Source: Sphingomicrobium nitratireducens
GTDB lineage: Bacteria; Pseudomonadota; Alphaproteobacteria; Sphingomonadales; Sphingomonadaceae
Assembly: GCF_026157035.1 (NCBI RefSeq)
Contig: NZ_JANJZA010000002.1
Coordinates: 1-64,000, forward strand
DNA: 64,000 nucleotides
Reading direction: 5' to 3'
The position numbers were made by a program, and so were the translations under genes. Shown here in pieces: positions 9,665 through 18,479 of this stretch. How positions within the stretch are numbered: the first letter of the stretch is position 1; the number at the start of each line of letters is the position of its first letter. The notes beneath the pieces were generated by a model, which saw nothing but the letters and a program-made list of their open reading frames with translations, was not told the origin of the DNA and did no database searches.

Positions 9665-10432
9665 ATGCAGGGACGATGGCTCGAGGGGCGCCACGCGCTC
9701 ATCACTGGCGGGGGCACCGGGATCGGCGCGGCGTGCGCGGCGCATCTCCATGCGGCAGGCGCCAAGGTGTCGCTGCTCGGCCGCAGGCTCGAACCGCTCG
9801 AAAAGGTCGCCGCGATCACCGAGGGCAAGGCCATATCTTGCGACGTTACCGACCGCGCGGCGATCGAAGCCGCGTTCAACGAAGCGCGCGCCGCGCATGG
9901 CGAGATCGACTATCTGATCGTTAACGCCGGCATTGCCGACAGCGCCCCCTTCCACAAGACCGCGCGCGAGGACTGGGACCGGGTACTCGCAGTCAATCTC
10001 ACCGGCGCGTTCGACTGCGCGCAGGCCGCGATCGGCGACCTGCTGACGGGCGAGGACCGGCGCCTCATCTTCATCGCGTCGGTCGCGGGGCTGCGGGGCA
10101 CGCCCTACGCAGCCCATTATGCCGCGTCGAAGCACGGGCTTGTCGGCCTGATGCGCAGCCTCGCCAAGGAGTATGCGAGGAAATCGCTGACGGTGAACGC
10201 GATCTGCCCGGGCTTTGTCGATACGCCGATGACCGACCAGTCGGTCGCGCGGATCCAGGAAAAGACCGGGCGCAGCGAAGAGGAAGGCCGCGCCGCGATC
10301 GAAGCGCTCAACGCCAACGGCCGCCTCGTCCATCCCGACGCCATCGCCACGCAGGTGCTGACCCTGTGCCTGCCGCAAAGCCGCGATACCAACGGCGCGG
10401 CGATCGTCATCGACGGAGGAAGCGACGCGTGA
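9665..10432 (+). CDS. SDR-family NAD(P)-dependent dehydrogenase (likely 3-hydroxyacyl-CoA type)
   Basis: A 255-residue classical short-chain dehydrogenase. The dinucleotide motif TGGGTGIG is near residue 16, NAG follows around 85-90, and the catalytic Ser (IASVAG) and YAASK lie further on. ATG 9665 was chosen over an upstream in-frame TTG because it leaves the usual short N-terminus. It is the first gene of a five-gene operon whose other members act on acyl-CoA thioesters, so a 3-hydroxyacyl-CoA or cyclic hydroxyacyl-CoA oxidation is the likeliest role. It diverges from putP across a 76-nt gap. Confidence 0.88.
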   Translation: MQGRWLEGRHALITGGGTGIGAACAAHLHAAGAKVSLLGRRLEPLEKVAAITEGKAISCDVTDRAAIEAAFNEARAAHGEIDYLIVNAGIADSAPFHKTAREDWDRVLAVNLTGAFDCAQAAIGDLLTGEDRRLIFIASVAGLRGTPYAAHYAASKHGLVGLMRSLAKEYARKSLTVNAICPGFVDTPMTDQSVARIQEKTGRSEEEGRAAIEALNANGRLVHPDAIATQVLTLCLPQSRDTNGAAIVIDGGSDA

Positions 10433-11244
10433 ACCTGCACCCGCCCCACTACAAGCCGGAGCATTTCCGCTGGGCCTATGACGGCGATAGCGGTGTCGCG
10501 ACGATCACGCTCGACCGGCCTGACAAGAAGAACCCGCTGACCTTCGACAGCTATGCCGAACTGCGCGACACTTTCCGCGCTTTGGTCGTCACCCCCGACG
10601 TGCGCGCCGTGGTGCTGACCGGGTCTGGCGGCAATTTCTGTTCGGGCGGCGACGTCCACGAGATCATCGGCCCGCTGACCGAGATGGACATGCCGGGACT
10701 CCTCGCCTTCACCCGCATGACGGGCGACCTGGTCCGCGCGATGCGCGCCTGCCCGCAACCGATCATTGCCGCGATCGAAGGGATCGCTGCGGGCGCGGGC
10801 GCGATCCTTGCCATGGCGAGCGACCTGCGCATCGCGCATCCCGATGCGCGCACCGCCTTCCTTTTCACCCGCGTCGGGCTGGCAGGTGCGGACATGGGCG
10901 CGTGCGCGATGCTGCCGCGCCTCATCGGTCATGGCCGTGCCGCCGACCTTCTCTACACGGGCCGCGCGATGAGCGCCGAGGAAGGCCTCGCCTGGGGCTT
11001 TCACCAGCGCCTTGCCGACGACCCGCTTGCCGAAGCGCATTCGATAGCGCGTGCGATCGCGCAAGGCCCCGCCTTTGCCCATTCGATGACCAAGCGGCAA
11101 CTCGACATGGAATTTTCCGTGCCCATCGACACCGCGCTCGAGATGGAAGCGCAGGCGCAGGCGATCTGCATGCAGACGAACGACTTCCGCCGCGCCTACG
11201 AGGCGTTCGCCAACAAGAAGAAGCCGGAGTTCAAGGGTGACTGA
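10429..11244 (+). CDS. Enoyl-CoA hydratase/isomerase family protein
   Basis: A 271-residue crotonase-fold enzyme. The oxyanion-hole segments [11 protein letters not shown] and [19 protein letters not shown] are clear. Start is GTG 10429, overlapping the SDR stop (GTGA) and preceded by GGAGGA at a good distance; the reading further upstream belongs to the SDR gene. Expected chemistry is hydration or ring-type hydrolysis of an unsaturated acyl-CoA. The next gene overlaps it by 8 nt, so translation is probably coupled. Confidence 0.9.
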   Translation: MNLHPPHYKPEHFRWAYDGDSGVATITLDRPDKKNPLTFDSYAELRDTFRALVVTPDVRAVVLTGSGGNFCSGGDVHEIIGPLTEMDMPGLLAFTRMTGDLVRAMRACPQPIIAAIEGIAAGAGAILAMASDLRIAHPDARTAFLFTRVGLAGADMGACAMLPRLIGHGRAADLLYTGRAMSAEEGLAWGFHQRLADDPLAEAHSIARAIAQGPAFAHSMTKRQLDMEFSVPIDTALEMEAQAQAICMQTNDFRRAYEAFANKKKPEFKGD

Positions 11245-12391
11245 CTGGACCGCCTGGCCCTTTTTCGAGGAACGGCACCGCGAGCTTGCCGCCAAGGTCA
11301 CAGACTGGGTCCACACCAACCTTGCCCACGAGCATGGCAGCGATGTCGACGCGGAGTGCCGCACCATCGTGGTGATGCTGGGGCGCGCCGGATTTCTCGA
11401 GCATTGTATCGCGCATAATGGCGACCGGCCCGACGTGCGCAGCCTCGCGGTGATCCGCGCCGCGCTCGCCTACCAGTCGGGGCTCGCCGATTTCACGTTC
11501 GCGATGCAGGGCCTGGGCTCGGGCGCGATCAGCCTTCACGGCAGCCCCGACCAGCGCCAGGTATGGCTCCCGCGCGTCGCCAAGGGGGAAGCGATCGCCG
11601 CCTTCGCGCTGACCGAACCCGGCACCGGGTCGGACGCCGCCGCGATCGCCACCTCCGCGCGGCGCGACGGCGACGGGTGGGTGATAGAGGGCGAGAAGAG
11701 CTTCATTTCCAACGGCACGATTGCCGACGTCATCACCCTGTTCGCGCGCACCGGCACCGCAGAGGATGGCGCGCGCGGCCTGTCCGCGTTCGTGCTGCCC
11801 GCCTCGACCCCGGGCCTCACCGTCGAGCGCCGCATCGAGACCATCGCGCCGCACCCGCTCGCGCGGCTGAAGCTCGACAATGTCCGCTTGCCCGCGACCG
11901 CGTTGCTTGGCGAGCAGGGCCAGGGCTTCCGGATCGCGATGGAAACGCTGAACATGTTCCGCATCACCGTCGGCGCGGCCGCACTCGGGTTCGCCCGCCG
12001 CGCGCTCGAAGAGGCGGTCGCGTTCGCGAAGCAGCGTCCGCTTGCAGGCGCGATGCTTGCCGACCACCCGGTGACGCAGGCCAGGCTTGCCGAGATGGCG
12101 AGCGCGGTCGACGCCTCCGCGCTCCTCATCGCGCGCGCCGCCTACGAACAGGACCTCGCACCGCTGGGCGACCATCGCCGCGTCGCCGCCATGGCCAAGC
12201 TTCACGCCACCGAAGAGGCGCAGAAGGTGATCGACGCCGCGGTCCAGCTTCACGGCGGGACGGGCGTGGAGAAAGGCAGCAAGGTCGAGGAACTCTACCG
12301 CGAGATCCGCGCGCTGAGGATCTACGAAGGCGCGTCGGAAGTGCAGCGGCAGGTGATCGGCCGCGATCTCGTCCAGGAGCCGCGCATATGA
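11237..12391 (+). CDS. Acyl-CoA dehydrogenase family protein
   Basis: A 384-residue flavoprotein with the normal acyl-CoA dehydrogenase layout: helical N-domain, middle beta domain with [13 protein letters not shown], and a C-terminal helical domain ending in the [16 protein letters not shown] region that carries the expected catalytic Glu. The GTG at 11237 overlaps the previous gene by 8 nt; the stop overlaps the RidA ATG (ATGA). It would introduce a double bond into the acyl-CoA intermediate of the operon, passing electrons to ETF; no etf genes are in the window. Confidence 0.93.
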   Translation: MTDWTAWPFFEERHRELAAKVTDWVHTNLAHEHGSDVDAECRTIVVMLGRAGFLEHCIAHNGDRPDVRSLAVIRAALAYQSGLADFTFAMQGLGSGAISLHGSPDQRQVWLPRVAKGEAIAAFALTEPGTGSDAAAIATSARRDGDGWVIEGEKSFISNGTIADVITLFARTGTAEDGARGLSAFVLPASTPGLTVERRIETIAPHPLARLKLDNVRLPATALLGEQGQGFRIAMETLNMFRITVGAAALGFARRALEEAVAFAKQRPLAGAMLADHPVTQARLAEMASAVDASALLIARAAYEQDLAPLGDHRRVAAMAKLHATEEAQKVIDAAVQLHGGTGVEKGSKVEELYREIRALRIYEGASEVQRQVIGRDLVQEPRI

Positions 12392-12780
12392 AACGCCTCC
12401 AGCCCCCAAGGTGGCCGCGCCCCAAGGGCTATGCCAACGGCATTTCCGCGCGCGGACGCATGATCTTCACCGCCGGCGTGGTCGGCTGGGACGAGGAGGA
12501 GCGCTTCGTCTCCAACACGCTCGCCGGCCAGTTCGCGCAGGTGCTGCGCAACATCGTCGCCATCCTCGCCGAGGACGAAGCAAGCCCCGAGCATCTCGTG
12601 CGCATGACCGCCTATGTCACCGACCGCGACGCCTATCTCGCGCAACTCCGGGAGATTGGCGCTGCTTGGAAGGACATCCTCGGCTCGAACTATCCAGCCA
12701 TGGCGCTGGTCGAAGTCAGCCGCCTCGTCGAAGACCAGGCGCTGGTCGAGATCGAGGCAACCGCGGTCGTACCGGACTGA
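12388..12780 (+). CDS. RidA-family (YjgF/UK114) enamine/imine deaminase-like protein
   Basis: A 130-residue RidA-fold protein with NYPAMALVEVSRLV and the closing VEIEATAVV strand. RidA proteins form trimers and many hydrolyse reactive enamines or imines, releasing ammonia. Its presence between an acyl-CoA dehydrogenase and an aminobenzoate-type CoA ligase fits a route in which an amino group must be removed from a ring-reduced amino-acyl-CoA; this is inference. The ATG overlaps the preceding stop by 4 nt and its own stop is 21 nt before the ligase gene. Confidence 0.9.
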   Translation: MKRLQPPRWPRPKGYANGISARGRMIFTAGVVGWDEEERFVSNTLAGQFAQVLRNIVAILAEDEASPEHLVRMTAYVTDRDAYLAQLREIGAAWKDILGSNYPAMALVEVSRLVEDQALVEIEATAVVPD

Positions 12781-12801
12781 GAAGGGAGCAAGGGCGCAAA
12801 A

Positions 12802-14391
12802 ATGGGTTATGACAGCTTCGTTCGCGACCGGCTTCCTCCCGAGGAAGAACAGCCCGAATTCCTGTTCGACCTGCCCGAACTCCATTACCCGCTCCACCTC
12901 AACGCCGCGCACGAACTGCTGAAGGGGGGACGTCCCGGCGATCCCGCCGTGGTCAACGCGATGGGCCGCTGGACCTTTGCCGAGCTCGACGATTTCTCGG
13001 GCCGGATCGCGCGCTATCTGGTCGAGCAGCAGTGCCTCGAGCCCGGCAACCGCGTGCTCCTGCGCGGACCCAATGGCTACACGCTGTTCGCCTGCTGGCT
13101 CGGCGTGCTCAAGGCGGGAGGGGTGGTCGTTGCGACCATGCCCATGCTGCGCCCCGGCGAAATCGCGACCGTGATCGACAAGGCCGAGATCAGCCACGCG
13201 CTGGTCGACAGCCGGTTCGTCGGCGACTTTCGCGATGCCGAGGAACAGACGCGCCACCTGCGTTCGGTCACCACCTATGACGGAGATCATGGTCAGGGAC
13301 GACTGGAGACGCAGACCGCCGACCTCGAGCCGATGAACCCGCACGATACGCGCGCCGACGATCCGGCGCTGATCGCGTTCACCAGCGGCACGACCGGCGT
13401 GCCCAAGGGCTGCGTCCACTTCCATCGCGACGTGCTCGCGCCCTGCGACACGTTCGCCAGGCACCTCCTCGATCCTGGCCCCGGGCAGGTGTGGTTTACC
13501 TCCGCCCCGATCGCCTTCACCTTCGGGCTGGGCATGTCATTGATGTTCCCGCTTCGCTTCGGGGCGGCTGCCGCGACGCTCGAGCAGCAGGCGACCCCCG
13601 ATACGATGATCGATCATGTGGTCACGCACGGGATCACCCACCTCGCCACCGCGCCGACCGCCTACAAGGCGCTGGTCGGCCATCCCGACCTCGACAAGGC
13701 GCTTCGGACACTGACCACGTGCGTCTCGGCGGGCGAGCATTTGCCGCAGGCGACGTGGCAGGCATGGAAGGAGCGCACCGGCCTGTCGATCGTCGACGGG
13801 ATCGGCTCGACCGAGATGATGCATATCTTCATCGCCGCCGCCGGCGACGACATCCGTCCGGGGAGCACCGGCAAGGCGGTTCCGGGCTACCAGGCAACCG
13901 TGCTCGACGAGGACGACCAGCCGATGAACAGCGGCGAAGGGCGGCTCGCGGTCAAGGGACCCACCGGCTGCCGCTACCTCGCCGACTCGCGTCAGGCCGA
14001 CTATGTCGCCAATGGCTGGAACGTCACCGGCGACACGTACGAGAAGGATACGGACGGCTATTTCTGGTACCGCGCGCGCTCCGACGACATGATCGTGACT
14101 GCGGGCTACAATGTCGGCGCGCCCGAAGTGGAGAATGCCCTCCTCGCCCATGATGCGGTCGCCGAATGCGCCGTGATCGGCGTTCCGTGCGAGCAGCGCG
14201 GGCAGAAGATCAAAGCGTTCGTGGTCCCGGCAGACGGCGCGACCCCCGGCGGGGATCTTTCCGACGCGCTGAAGCTTTTCGTAAAGGAAAAGATTGCGCC
14301 CTACAAATATCCGCGCGAAATCGAATTCTGCGACGCGCTTCCCAAGACCGCGACCGGAAAACTCCGCCGCGTCGAATTAAGGGAGGAATAG
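12802..14391 (+). CDS. abmG: Benzoate/2-aminobenzoate-CoA ligase family protein
   Basis: A 529-residue AMP-forming acyl-CoA synthetase that activates an aromatic or related acid with ATP and CoA. The adenylation motif AFTSGTTGVPKG is near residue 190, a GIGSTEM motif near 335, the hinge YRARSDDMI near 435 and the catalytic Lys in PKTATGK near the C-terminus. The N-terminus, DLPELHYPLHLNAAHELL, and the strict GIGSTEMMHIF motif match ligases of the 2-aminobenzoate (AbmG)/benzoate group. The operon supports aminobenzoate or a related acid, but the acid itself cannot be settled from sequence. A GAAGGGAGCAAGG site precedes the ATG. Confidence 0.85.
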   Translation: MGYDSFVRDRLPPEEEQPEFLFDLPELHYPLHLNAAHELLKGGRPGDPAVVNAMGRWTFAELDDFSGRIARYLVEQQCLEPGNRVLLRGPNGYTLFACWLGVLKAGGVVVATMPMLRPGEIATVIDKAEISHALVDSRFVGDFRDAEEQTRHLRSVTTYDGDHGQGRLETQTADLEPMNPHDTRADDPALIAFTSGTTGVPKGCVHFHRDVLAPCDTFARHLLDPGPGQVWFTSAPIAFTFGLGMSLMFPLRFGAAAATLEQQATPDTMIDHVVTHGITHLATAPTAYKALVGHPDLDKALRTLTTCVSAGEHLPQATWQAWKERTGLSIVDGIGSTEMMHIFIAAAGDDIRPGSTGKAVPGYQATVLDEDDQPMNSGEGRLAVKGPTGCRYLADSRQADYVANGWNVTGDTYEKDTDGYFWYRARSDDMIVTAGYNVGAPEVENALLAHDAVAECAVIGVPCEQRGQKIKAFVVPADGATPGGDLSDALKLFVKEKIAPYKYPREIEFCDALPKTATGKLRRVELREE

Positions 14392-14670
14392 ATGCGAAAG
14401 GGAATGGCTTCCGGCATCGGACTAATCGGACTTGGTTTTCTGCTGATTTTCTTGAGCACTGGAAGCAATTTGGGACCAATCGACGCGTCAGATGGTCCTC
14501 AGCAAATGTCTCAGATACCTACAGCTAAGATCGGAATGGGCGTTTCCGTATTTGGCCTTCTTGTTTTCCTGCGAGACACTTACTTCAAATGGAGAGAGGA
14601 TCGTCGCGCAGAGAGGGCAGAACAACGAGCTGAGGCGGAAAGTAGAAGGAACGCGCCTAAAGGCGACTAG
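14392..14670 (+). CDS. Small membrane protein of unknown function
   Basis: A 92-residue protein with two predicted membrane helices (about 5-24 and 49-63) and a charged C-terminal tail rich in Arg, Glu and Ala. ATG directly follows the ligase TAG, with GGAGG in the ligase end serving as ribosome site. Base composition is visibly lower in GC than all neighbours and the codon choice (AAA, ATA, TTG, CTA) differs, suggesting recent acquisition. Its last four bases (CTAG) are shared with the convergent macro-domain gene. Confidence 0.65.
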   Translation: MRKGMASGIGLIGLGFLLIFLSTGSNLGPIDASDGPQQMSQIPTAKIGMGVSVFGLLVFLRDTYFKWREDRRAERAEQRAEAESRRNAPKGD

Positions 14671-15176
14671 GAACTCAGAGCCAAATTAAACGCGGCCTCT
14701 GCGGCATCGCCAAAACACACGAACACGATCTCGTCCAGCGCGTCCGGATTGGCCTCGATCCAGCGCTGCACGGAGCCGATCGCGACCGCGGCCGCTCTTT
14801 CCATCGGGTAGCCGTAAATGCCGGTCGAGATGGCCGGAAAGGCCACCGACTTGAGGCCATGATCGCGCGCGAGATCGAGGCTGCTGAAATGGCACGAGGC
14901 GAGCGCCTGCGCCTCCCCTTCCCCGCCGCCGTGCCAGACCGGTCCGACCGTGTGGATCACGTGGCGCGCGGGCAGGTCGTAGCCCCCCGTCATCCGCGCC
15001 TGGCCGGTCGGGCAGCCACCCAGCGTCTCGCATTCCGCCAGCAGTTCGGGGCCCGCCGCGCGGTGGATCGCCCCGTCGACCCCGCCGCCGCCCAGCAGCG
15101 AAGAATTGGCCGCATTGACGATCGCATCGACCCGACAGGTAGTGATGTCGCCGCGCTCGATGCGGATGGATGTCAT
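14667..15176 (-). CDS. Macro domain protein (O-acetyl-ADP-ribose deacetylase type)
   Basis: A 169-residue single macro domain. The ADP-ribose pocket motifs are clear: [23 protein letters not shown] near residues 15-40 and the later [11 protein letters not shown] loop. This is the MacroD/YmdB type, expected to remove ADP-ribose from proteins or deacetylate O-acetyl-ADP-ribose. ATG 15176 overlaps the stop of the upstream membrane protein (ATGA) and so was chosen over a longer frame. It lies at the 3' end of the propionyl-CoA cluster. Confidence 0.92.
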   Translation of the reverse strand: MTSIRIERGDITTCRVDAIVNAANSSLLGGGGVDGAIHRAAGPELLAECETLGGCPTGQARMTGGYDLPARHVIHTVGPVWHGGGEGEAQALASCHFSSLDLARDHGLKSVAFPAISTGIYGYPMERAAAVAIGSVQRWIEANPDALDEIVFVCFGDAAEAAFNLALSS

Positions 15177-15565
15177 TGCGAGTGCACACGAACGGCGCGC
15201 GGAGCACGCCTGTACCCGAGCCAGCACAGTGCCAGCATCACGATATTGCCGACAAGGTCGAGCAGCCCGACTTCGGTCAGGACGGGTTCGACCGCGTAGA
15301 AATAATAGTTGAACGCGAAGAAGGGGAGCAATCCGATACCGTAGGCCGCGAAGGTCCGCTTCGTGAAGGTCGAGAACCAGGCGAACAGGCCCGAGATGCA
15401 GGCTTGCGCGCCGAAGCAGCCGATCGCGAAGACTTCCGCGAAACTGCCGCTACGATAGGCTTCGTTGACGGTCAGTTCGAGCACCATCGCGGGCGCGACC
15501 AGTGCCCATCCGCCAAGGATGAAGAAGACAAGCGCGAGACACTTCTGGAGCGTGGGTGCGCTCAC
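15173..15565 (-). CDS. Small four-helix membrane protein of unknown function
   Basis: A 130-residue protein with about four hydrophobic segments (roughly 10-30, 45-65, 73-92, 100-118). GTG 15565 overlaps the pccA TGA (GTGA), a strong pointer to coupled translation; the longer reading upstream is pccA out of frame. It resembles small DUF4345-like membrane proteins only loosely, so no function is assigned. It sits between pccA and the macro-domain gene and overlaps both. Confidence 0.75.
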   Translation of the reverse strand: MSAPTLQKCLALVFFILGGWALVAPAMVLELTVNEAYRSGSFAEVFAIGCFGAQACISGLFAWFSTFTKRTFAAYGIGLLPFFAFNYYFYAVEPVLTEVGLLDLVGNIVMLALCWLGYRRAPRAVRVHSQ

Positions 15566-17571
15566 TCGAACTCCATGATGACCTGGTCGACCTGAAGGCT
15601 CTCGCCCTCGGTCGCGGGGATCGCCTTGACGGTCGCGCTCTTCTCGGCGCGCAGGATGTTCTCCATCTTCATCGCTTCGACCACCGCGAGCGGCTGGCCC
15701 GCTTCGACCTTGTCGCCCTCGGCGACCTGAAGCTTGGTCAGGAGACCGGGCATCGGGGCCATCAGGAAGCGCGACAGGTCGGGCGCGACCTTTTCGGGCA
15801 TGTGCGCCAGCAAGGCGGCGACGTCCGGCGCATAGAGCCGAGCCTGGTGCGCCGCCCCGCGCGTCACCAGCCGGTAGCCGCGCCCTTGTGCCTTGACCTG
15901 CACGATACGGCGGCGCCCGTCGCATTCGGCGACCAGCAGCGACTGGCCCGGCGAATAATCGGCGATCACGTCGATCGGCTCGCCATCGTCCACCGCGACC
16001 AACGTGCCCCCGTCATAAGGGTCGACCGCGACCTCGTAGTGCGCGCCGTCGAGGACGACGACCTGCTCCATCGAAGGAAAGACCGGATCGCCCAGCTGCC
16101 CGTCGATCAGCGCCATGCGCGTCTCGTGGGTCAGTCCGACCACCGCGGCCAGCGCGACGAGGTCGGTCTTGAGTTCGTCGTCCGCCGGAGCGCCTTCGAA
16201 CCCTTCGGGATATTCCTCGGCGATGAAGCCGGTCGTCAGCCTGCCCGAGCGGAAACGCTCGTGCTGGAGCAGCGCGGAAAGGAAGTCGACATTGTCGTTC
16301 AGTCCTTCGATCTCGAACGCGTCGAGCGCTTCGACCGCCAGGTCGATGGCCGCCTCACGGGTCTCGCCGTGGGTGATCAGCTTGGCGATCATCGGGTCGT
16401 AGAACATTGACACTTCGCCGCCCTCGGCGACACCGTCGTCGACGCGCACGACCTCGCCGTCCTCGCGGAACTCCTGCGGCGGCGAATAGGTCGTCAGCCG
16501 CCCGGTCGAGGGGAGGAAGCCGCGATACGGGTCCTCGGCATAGACGCGCGCCTCGATCGCCCAGCCGTCGAGGGTGACGTCGTCTTGCGTGAAGTCCAAT
16601 TTCTCGCCCGCTGCGACGAGGATCATCTGCTCGACGAGATCGAGCCCGGTCACTTCCTCGGTCACCGGATGCTCGACCTGGAGGCGGGTATTCATTTCGA
16701 GGAAGTAGAAGCCGTCGCCGGTCTTGTCCTTGCCCGACACGATCAGTTCGACCGTACCCGCGCTGTGATAGTCGACGGCACGGGCCAGCGCGACCGCCTG
16801 CTCGCCCATCTTCTTGCGCATCTCGGGGCTAACGAACGGCGACGGCGCTTCCTCGATCACCTTCTGGTGGCGGCGCTGGATCGAGCATTCGCGCTCGCCC
16901 AGGTAGACGATGTTGCCGTGCTTGTCGCCGAGCACCTGGATCTCGATGTGGCGCGGTTCCTCGATGAATTTCTCGATGAAGACGCGGTCGTCGCCGAACG
17001 AGTTGAGGCCCTCGCGCTTGGTCGCCTCGAAGCCTTCGCGAACGTCCTTTTCGGAATAAGCGAGGCGCATGCCCTTGCCGCCGCCGCCCGCCGACGCCTT
17101 CATCATCACCGGATAACCGATCTCGTTCGCGATCTTCACGGCTTCGTCGGTGTCCGCAATCTCGCCCAGATAGCCCGGAACGACATTGACGCCCGCTTGC
17201 TTGGCGAGCTTCTTGGATTCGATCTTGTCACCCATCGCCGCGATGGCGCCGGCCGGCGGGCCGATGAAGGCGATGCCGGCCTTCTCGAGCGCTTCGACGA
17301 AGGAGGCGCGTTCGGACAGGAAGCCGTAACCCGGGTGCACGGCCTCGGCGCCCGTTTCCTTGCATGCCGCGATGATCTTGTCGGCAACGAGGTAGGATTC
17401 CGCTGCCGCCGCCGGGCCGATATTGACCGCTTCGTCGGCCATGGCGACGTGCGGCGCCTTGGCATCGGCGTCCGAATAGACCGCCACGGTCGCAATCCCC
17501 ATCTCGCGCGCGGTGCGCATCACGCGGCAGGCGATTTCCCCGCGATTGGCGATCAGGATCTTTTTGAACAT
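15562..17571 (-). CDS. pccA: Propionyl-CoA (acetyl/propionyl-CoA) carboxylase, biotin-containing alpha subunit
   Basis: A 669-residue subunit that carboxylates its own biotin with ATP and bicarbonate and feeds PccB. Order: biotin carboxylase N-domain (MFKKILIANRGEIACRV), ATP-grasp domain with the GGGGKGM loop, BC C-domain, a linking BT region, and a C-terminal biotinyl domain with EAMKMEN (biotinyl Lys about 635). Length matches alphaproteobacterial PccA. ATG 17571 has GGAGA just upstream. It shares the strand and cluster with pccB, mce and mutase, giving the full propionyl-CoA to succinyl-CoA route. Confidence 0.95.
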   Translation of the reverse strand: MFKKILIANRGEIACRVMRTAREMGIATVAVYSDADAKAPHVAMADEAVNIGPAAAAESYLVADKIIAACKETGAEAVHPGYGFLSERASFVEALEKAGIAFIGPPAGAIAAMGDKIESKKLAKQAGVNVVPGYLGEIADTDEAVKIANEIGYPVMMKASAGGGGKGMRLAYSEKDVREGFEATKREGLNSFGDDRVFIEKFIEEPRHIEIQVLGDKHGNIVYLGERECSIQRRHQKVIEEAPSPFVSPEMRKKMGEQAVALARAVDYHSAGTVELIVSGKDKTGDGFYFLEMNTRLQVEHPVTEEVTGLDLVEQMILVAAGEKLDFTQDDVTLDGWAIEARVYAEDPYRGFLPSTGRLTTYSPPQEFREDGEVVRVDDGVAEGGEVSMFYDPMIAKLITHGETREAAIDLAVEALDAFEIEGLNDNVDFLSALLQHERFRSGRLTTGFIAEEYPEGFEGAPADDELKTDLVALAAVVGLTHETRMALIDGQLGDPVFPSMEQVVVLDGAHYEVAVDPYDGGTLVAVDDGEPIDVIADYSPGQSLLVAECDGRRRIVQVKAQGRGYRLVTRGAAHQARLYAPDVAALLAHMPEKVAPDLSRFLMAPMPGLLTKLQVAEGDKVEAGQPLAVVEAMKMENILRAEKSATVKAIPATEGESLQVDQVIMEFE

Positions 17572-17640
17572 GCGGTCTCCGGACTGCGGCAAAAACTGCG
17601 CGCCGCTATGCCCCCTGCCCGCGCGAAGGGCAAGCCGCGC

Positions 17641-18468
17641 CTATTGCGCGCAGCCCGTCACCATGCCCCATTCCTCGGGCAACGGCTCGGGACCCGGCAG
17701 CAGGAACTGGAGCGCGCCGGGGAGCAGCGCGTGATAGGCGATGCCGTGGGTGAGGTCGGGCCGGTCGGCGAAGCAGGTCTTCGCGCCCGCTTTCTCGCGC
17801 ACCGCGACCACGCGCCGCACGCCTTCGTCCATCGTCTCACCCTCATTCTCGATCGAGATGAACAGCGGGGGCGTTCCCGCACCGTCCGCCTCGGCCTTGC
17901 GGGCGAGCAGCATCTCTTCCCACCACAGGCTCGGGCTGATCGCGACATAGCCGTCGAACAGGGCGGGGCTGGCCAGCAGCGTCTCGACCACGAAATGGCC
18001 CGCCGCGCTCTCGCCGACGAGAAAGTCGCGCCCATCGGTGCGATAGGCACCGGCAACCTTGGGCAGCACCTTGTCCTTGATGAAGGCGCGGAACAGCGCG
18101 CTTTCGCCCGCGGTCGGCCACACGTCGAGCGCTTCCTGGTCGCTCGTCGGCGGAAGCAACTCGCGCTGGCGGTCCTTGGTCTCGATCCCGACGAGGATGA
18201 ATTCCTCGGTCCGCCCCCACATCTGCGTCCAGCGCGCGACGCCGACCTGCATCATCAGGTCCTGCGAAACGCCGCCATCGAGCATGTAGACAACCGGATA
18301 GCGCCGCGTCTCGTCCTCGCCGTAGGACAAGGGCAGCACGACATTGATCTCGCGCTCCACGTCCATTGCCTGGACGACATGCTGTTCGCCGATGGTCAGC
18401 GGCAGGGGATCGGCCAGGGCCGACGTGGCGGTCAGCGCGGCAAGCGCGGCCAGGATCATACGCAACAT
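17641..18468 (-). CDS. Exported esterase-family alpha/beta hydrolase
   Basis: A 275-residue protein with a signal peptide (MLRMILAALAALTATSALA, then Asp) and the fold of the putative esterase/IroE-like family: a PVVYMLDGG strand, nucleophile elbow VGESAAG and a likely catalytic His in the C-terminal DLTHGIAYH. It is probably periplasmic or secreted. ATG 18468 lies 11 nt after the mutase stop with GGAG upstream, so it is in the propionate cluster; the link to propionate is unclear. The longer frame upstream is a shadow of the mutase. Confidence 0.85.
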   Translation of the reverse strand: MLRMILAALAALTATSALADPLPLTIGEQHVVQAMDVEREINVVLPLSYGEDETRRYPVVYMLDGGVSQDLMMQVGVARWTQMWGRTEEFILVGIETKDRQRELLPPTSDQEALDVWPTAGESALFRAFIKDKVLPKVAGAYRTDGRDFLVGESAAGHFVVETLLASPALFDGYVAISPSLWWEEMLLARKAEADGAGTPPLFISIENEGETMDEGVRRVVAVREKAGAKTCFADRPDLTHGIAYHALLPGALQFLLPGPEPLPEEWGMVTGCAQ

Positions 18469-18479
18469 AAAGGAAACTC

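Noticed and set aside
8492-10378. 628-codon minus-strand ORF spanning putP and the SDR gene
   Set aside because: Out of frame with putP and antisense to the SDR; no recognisable motif.
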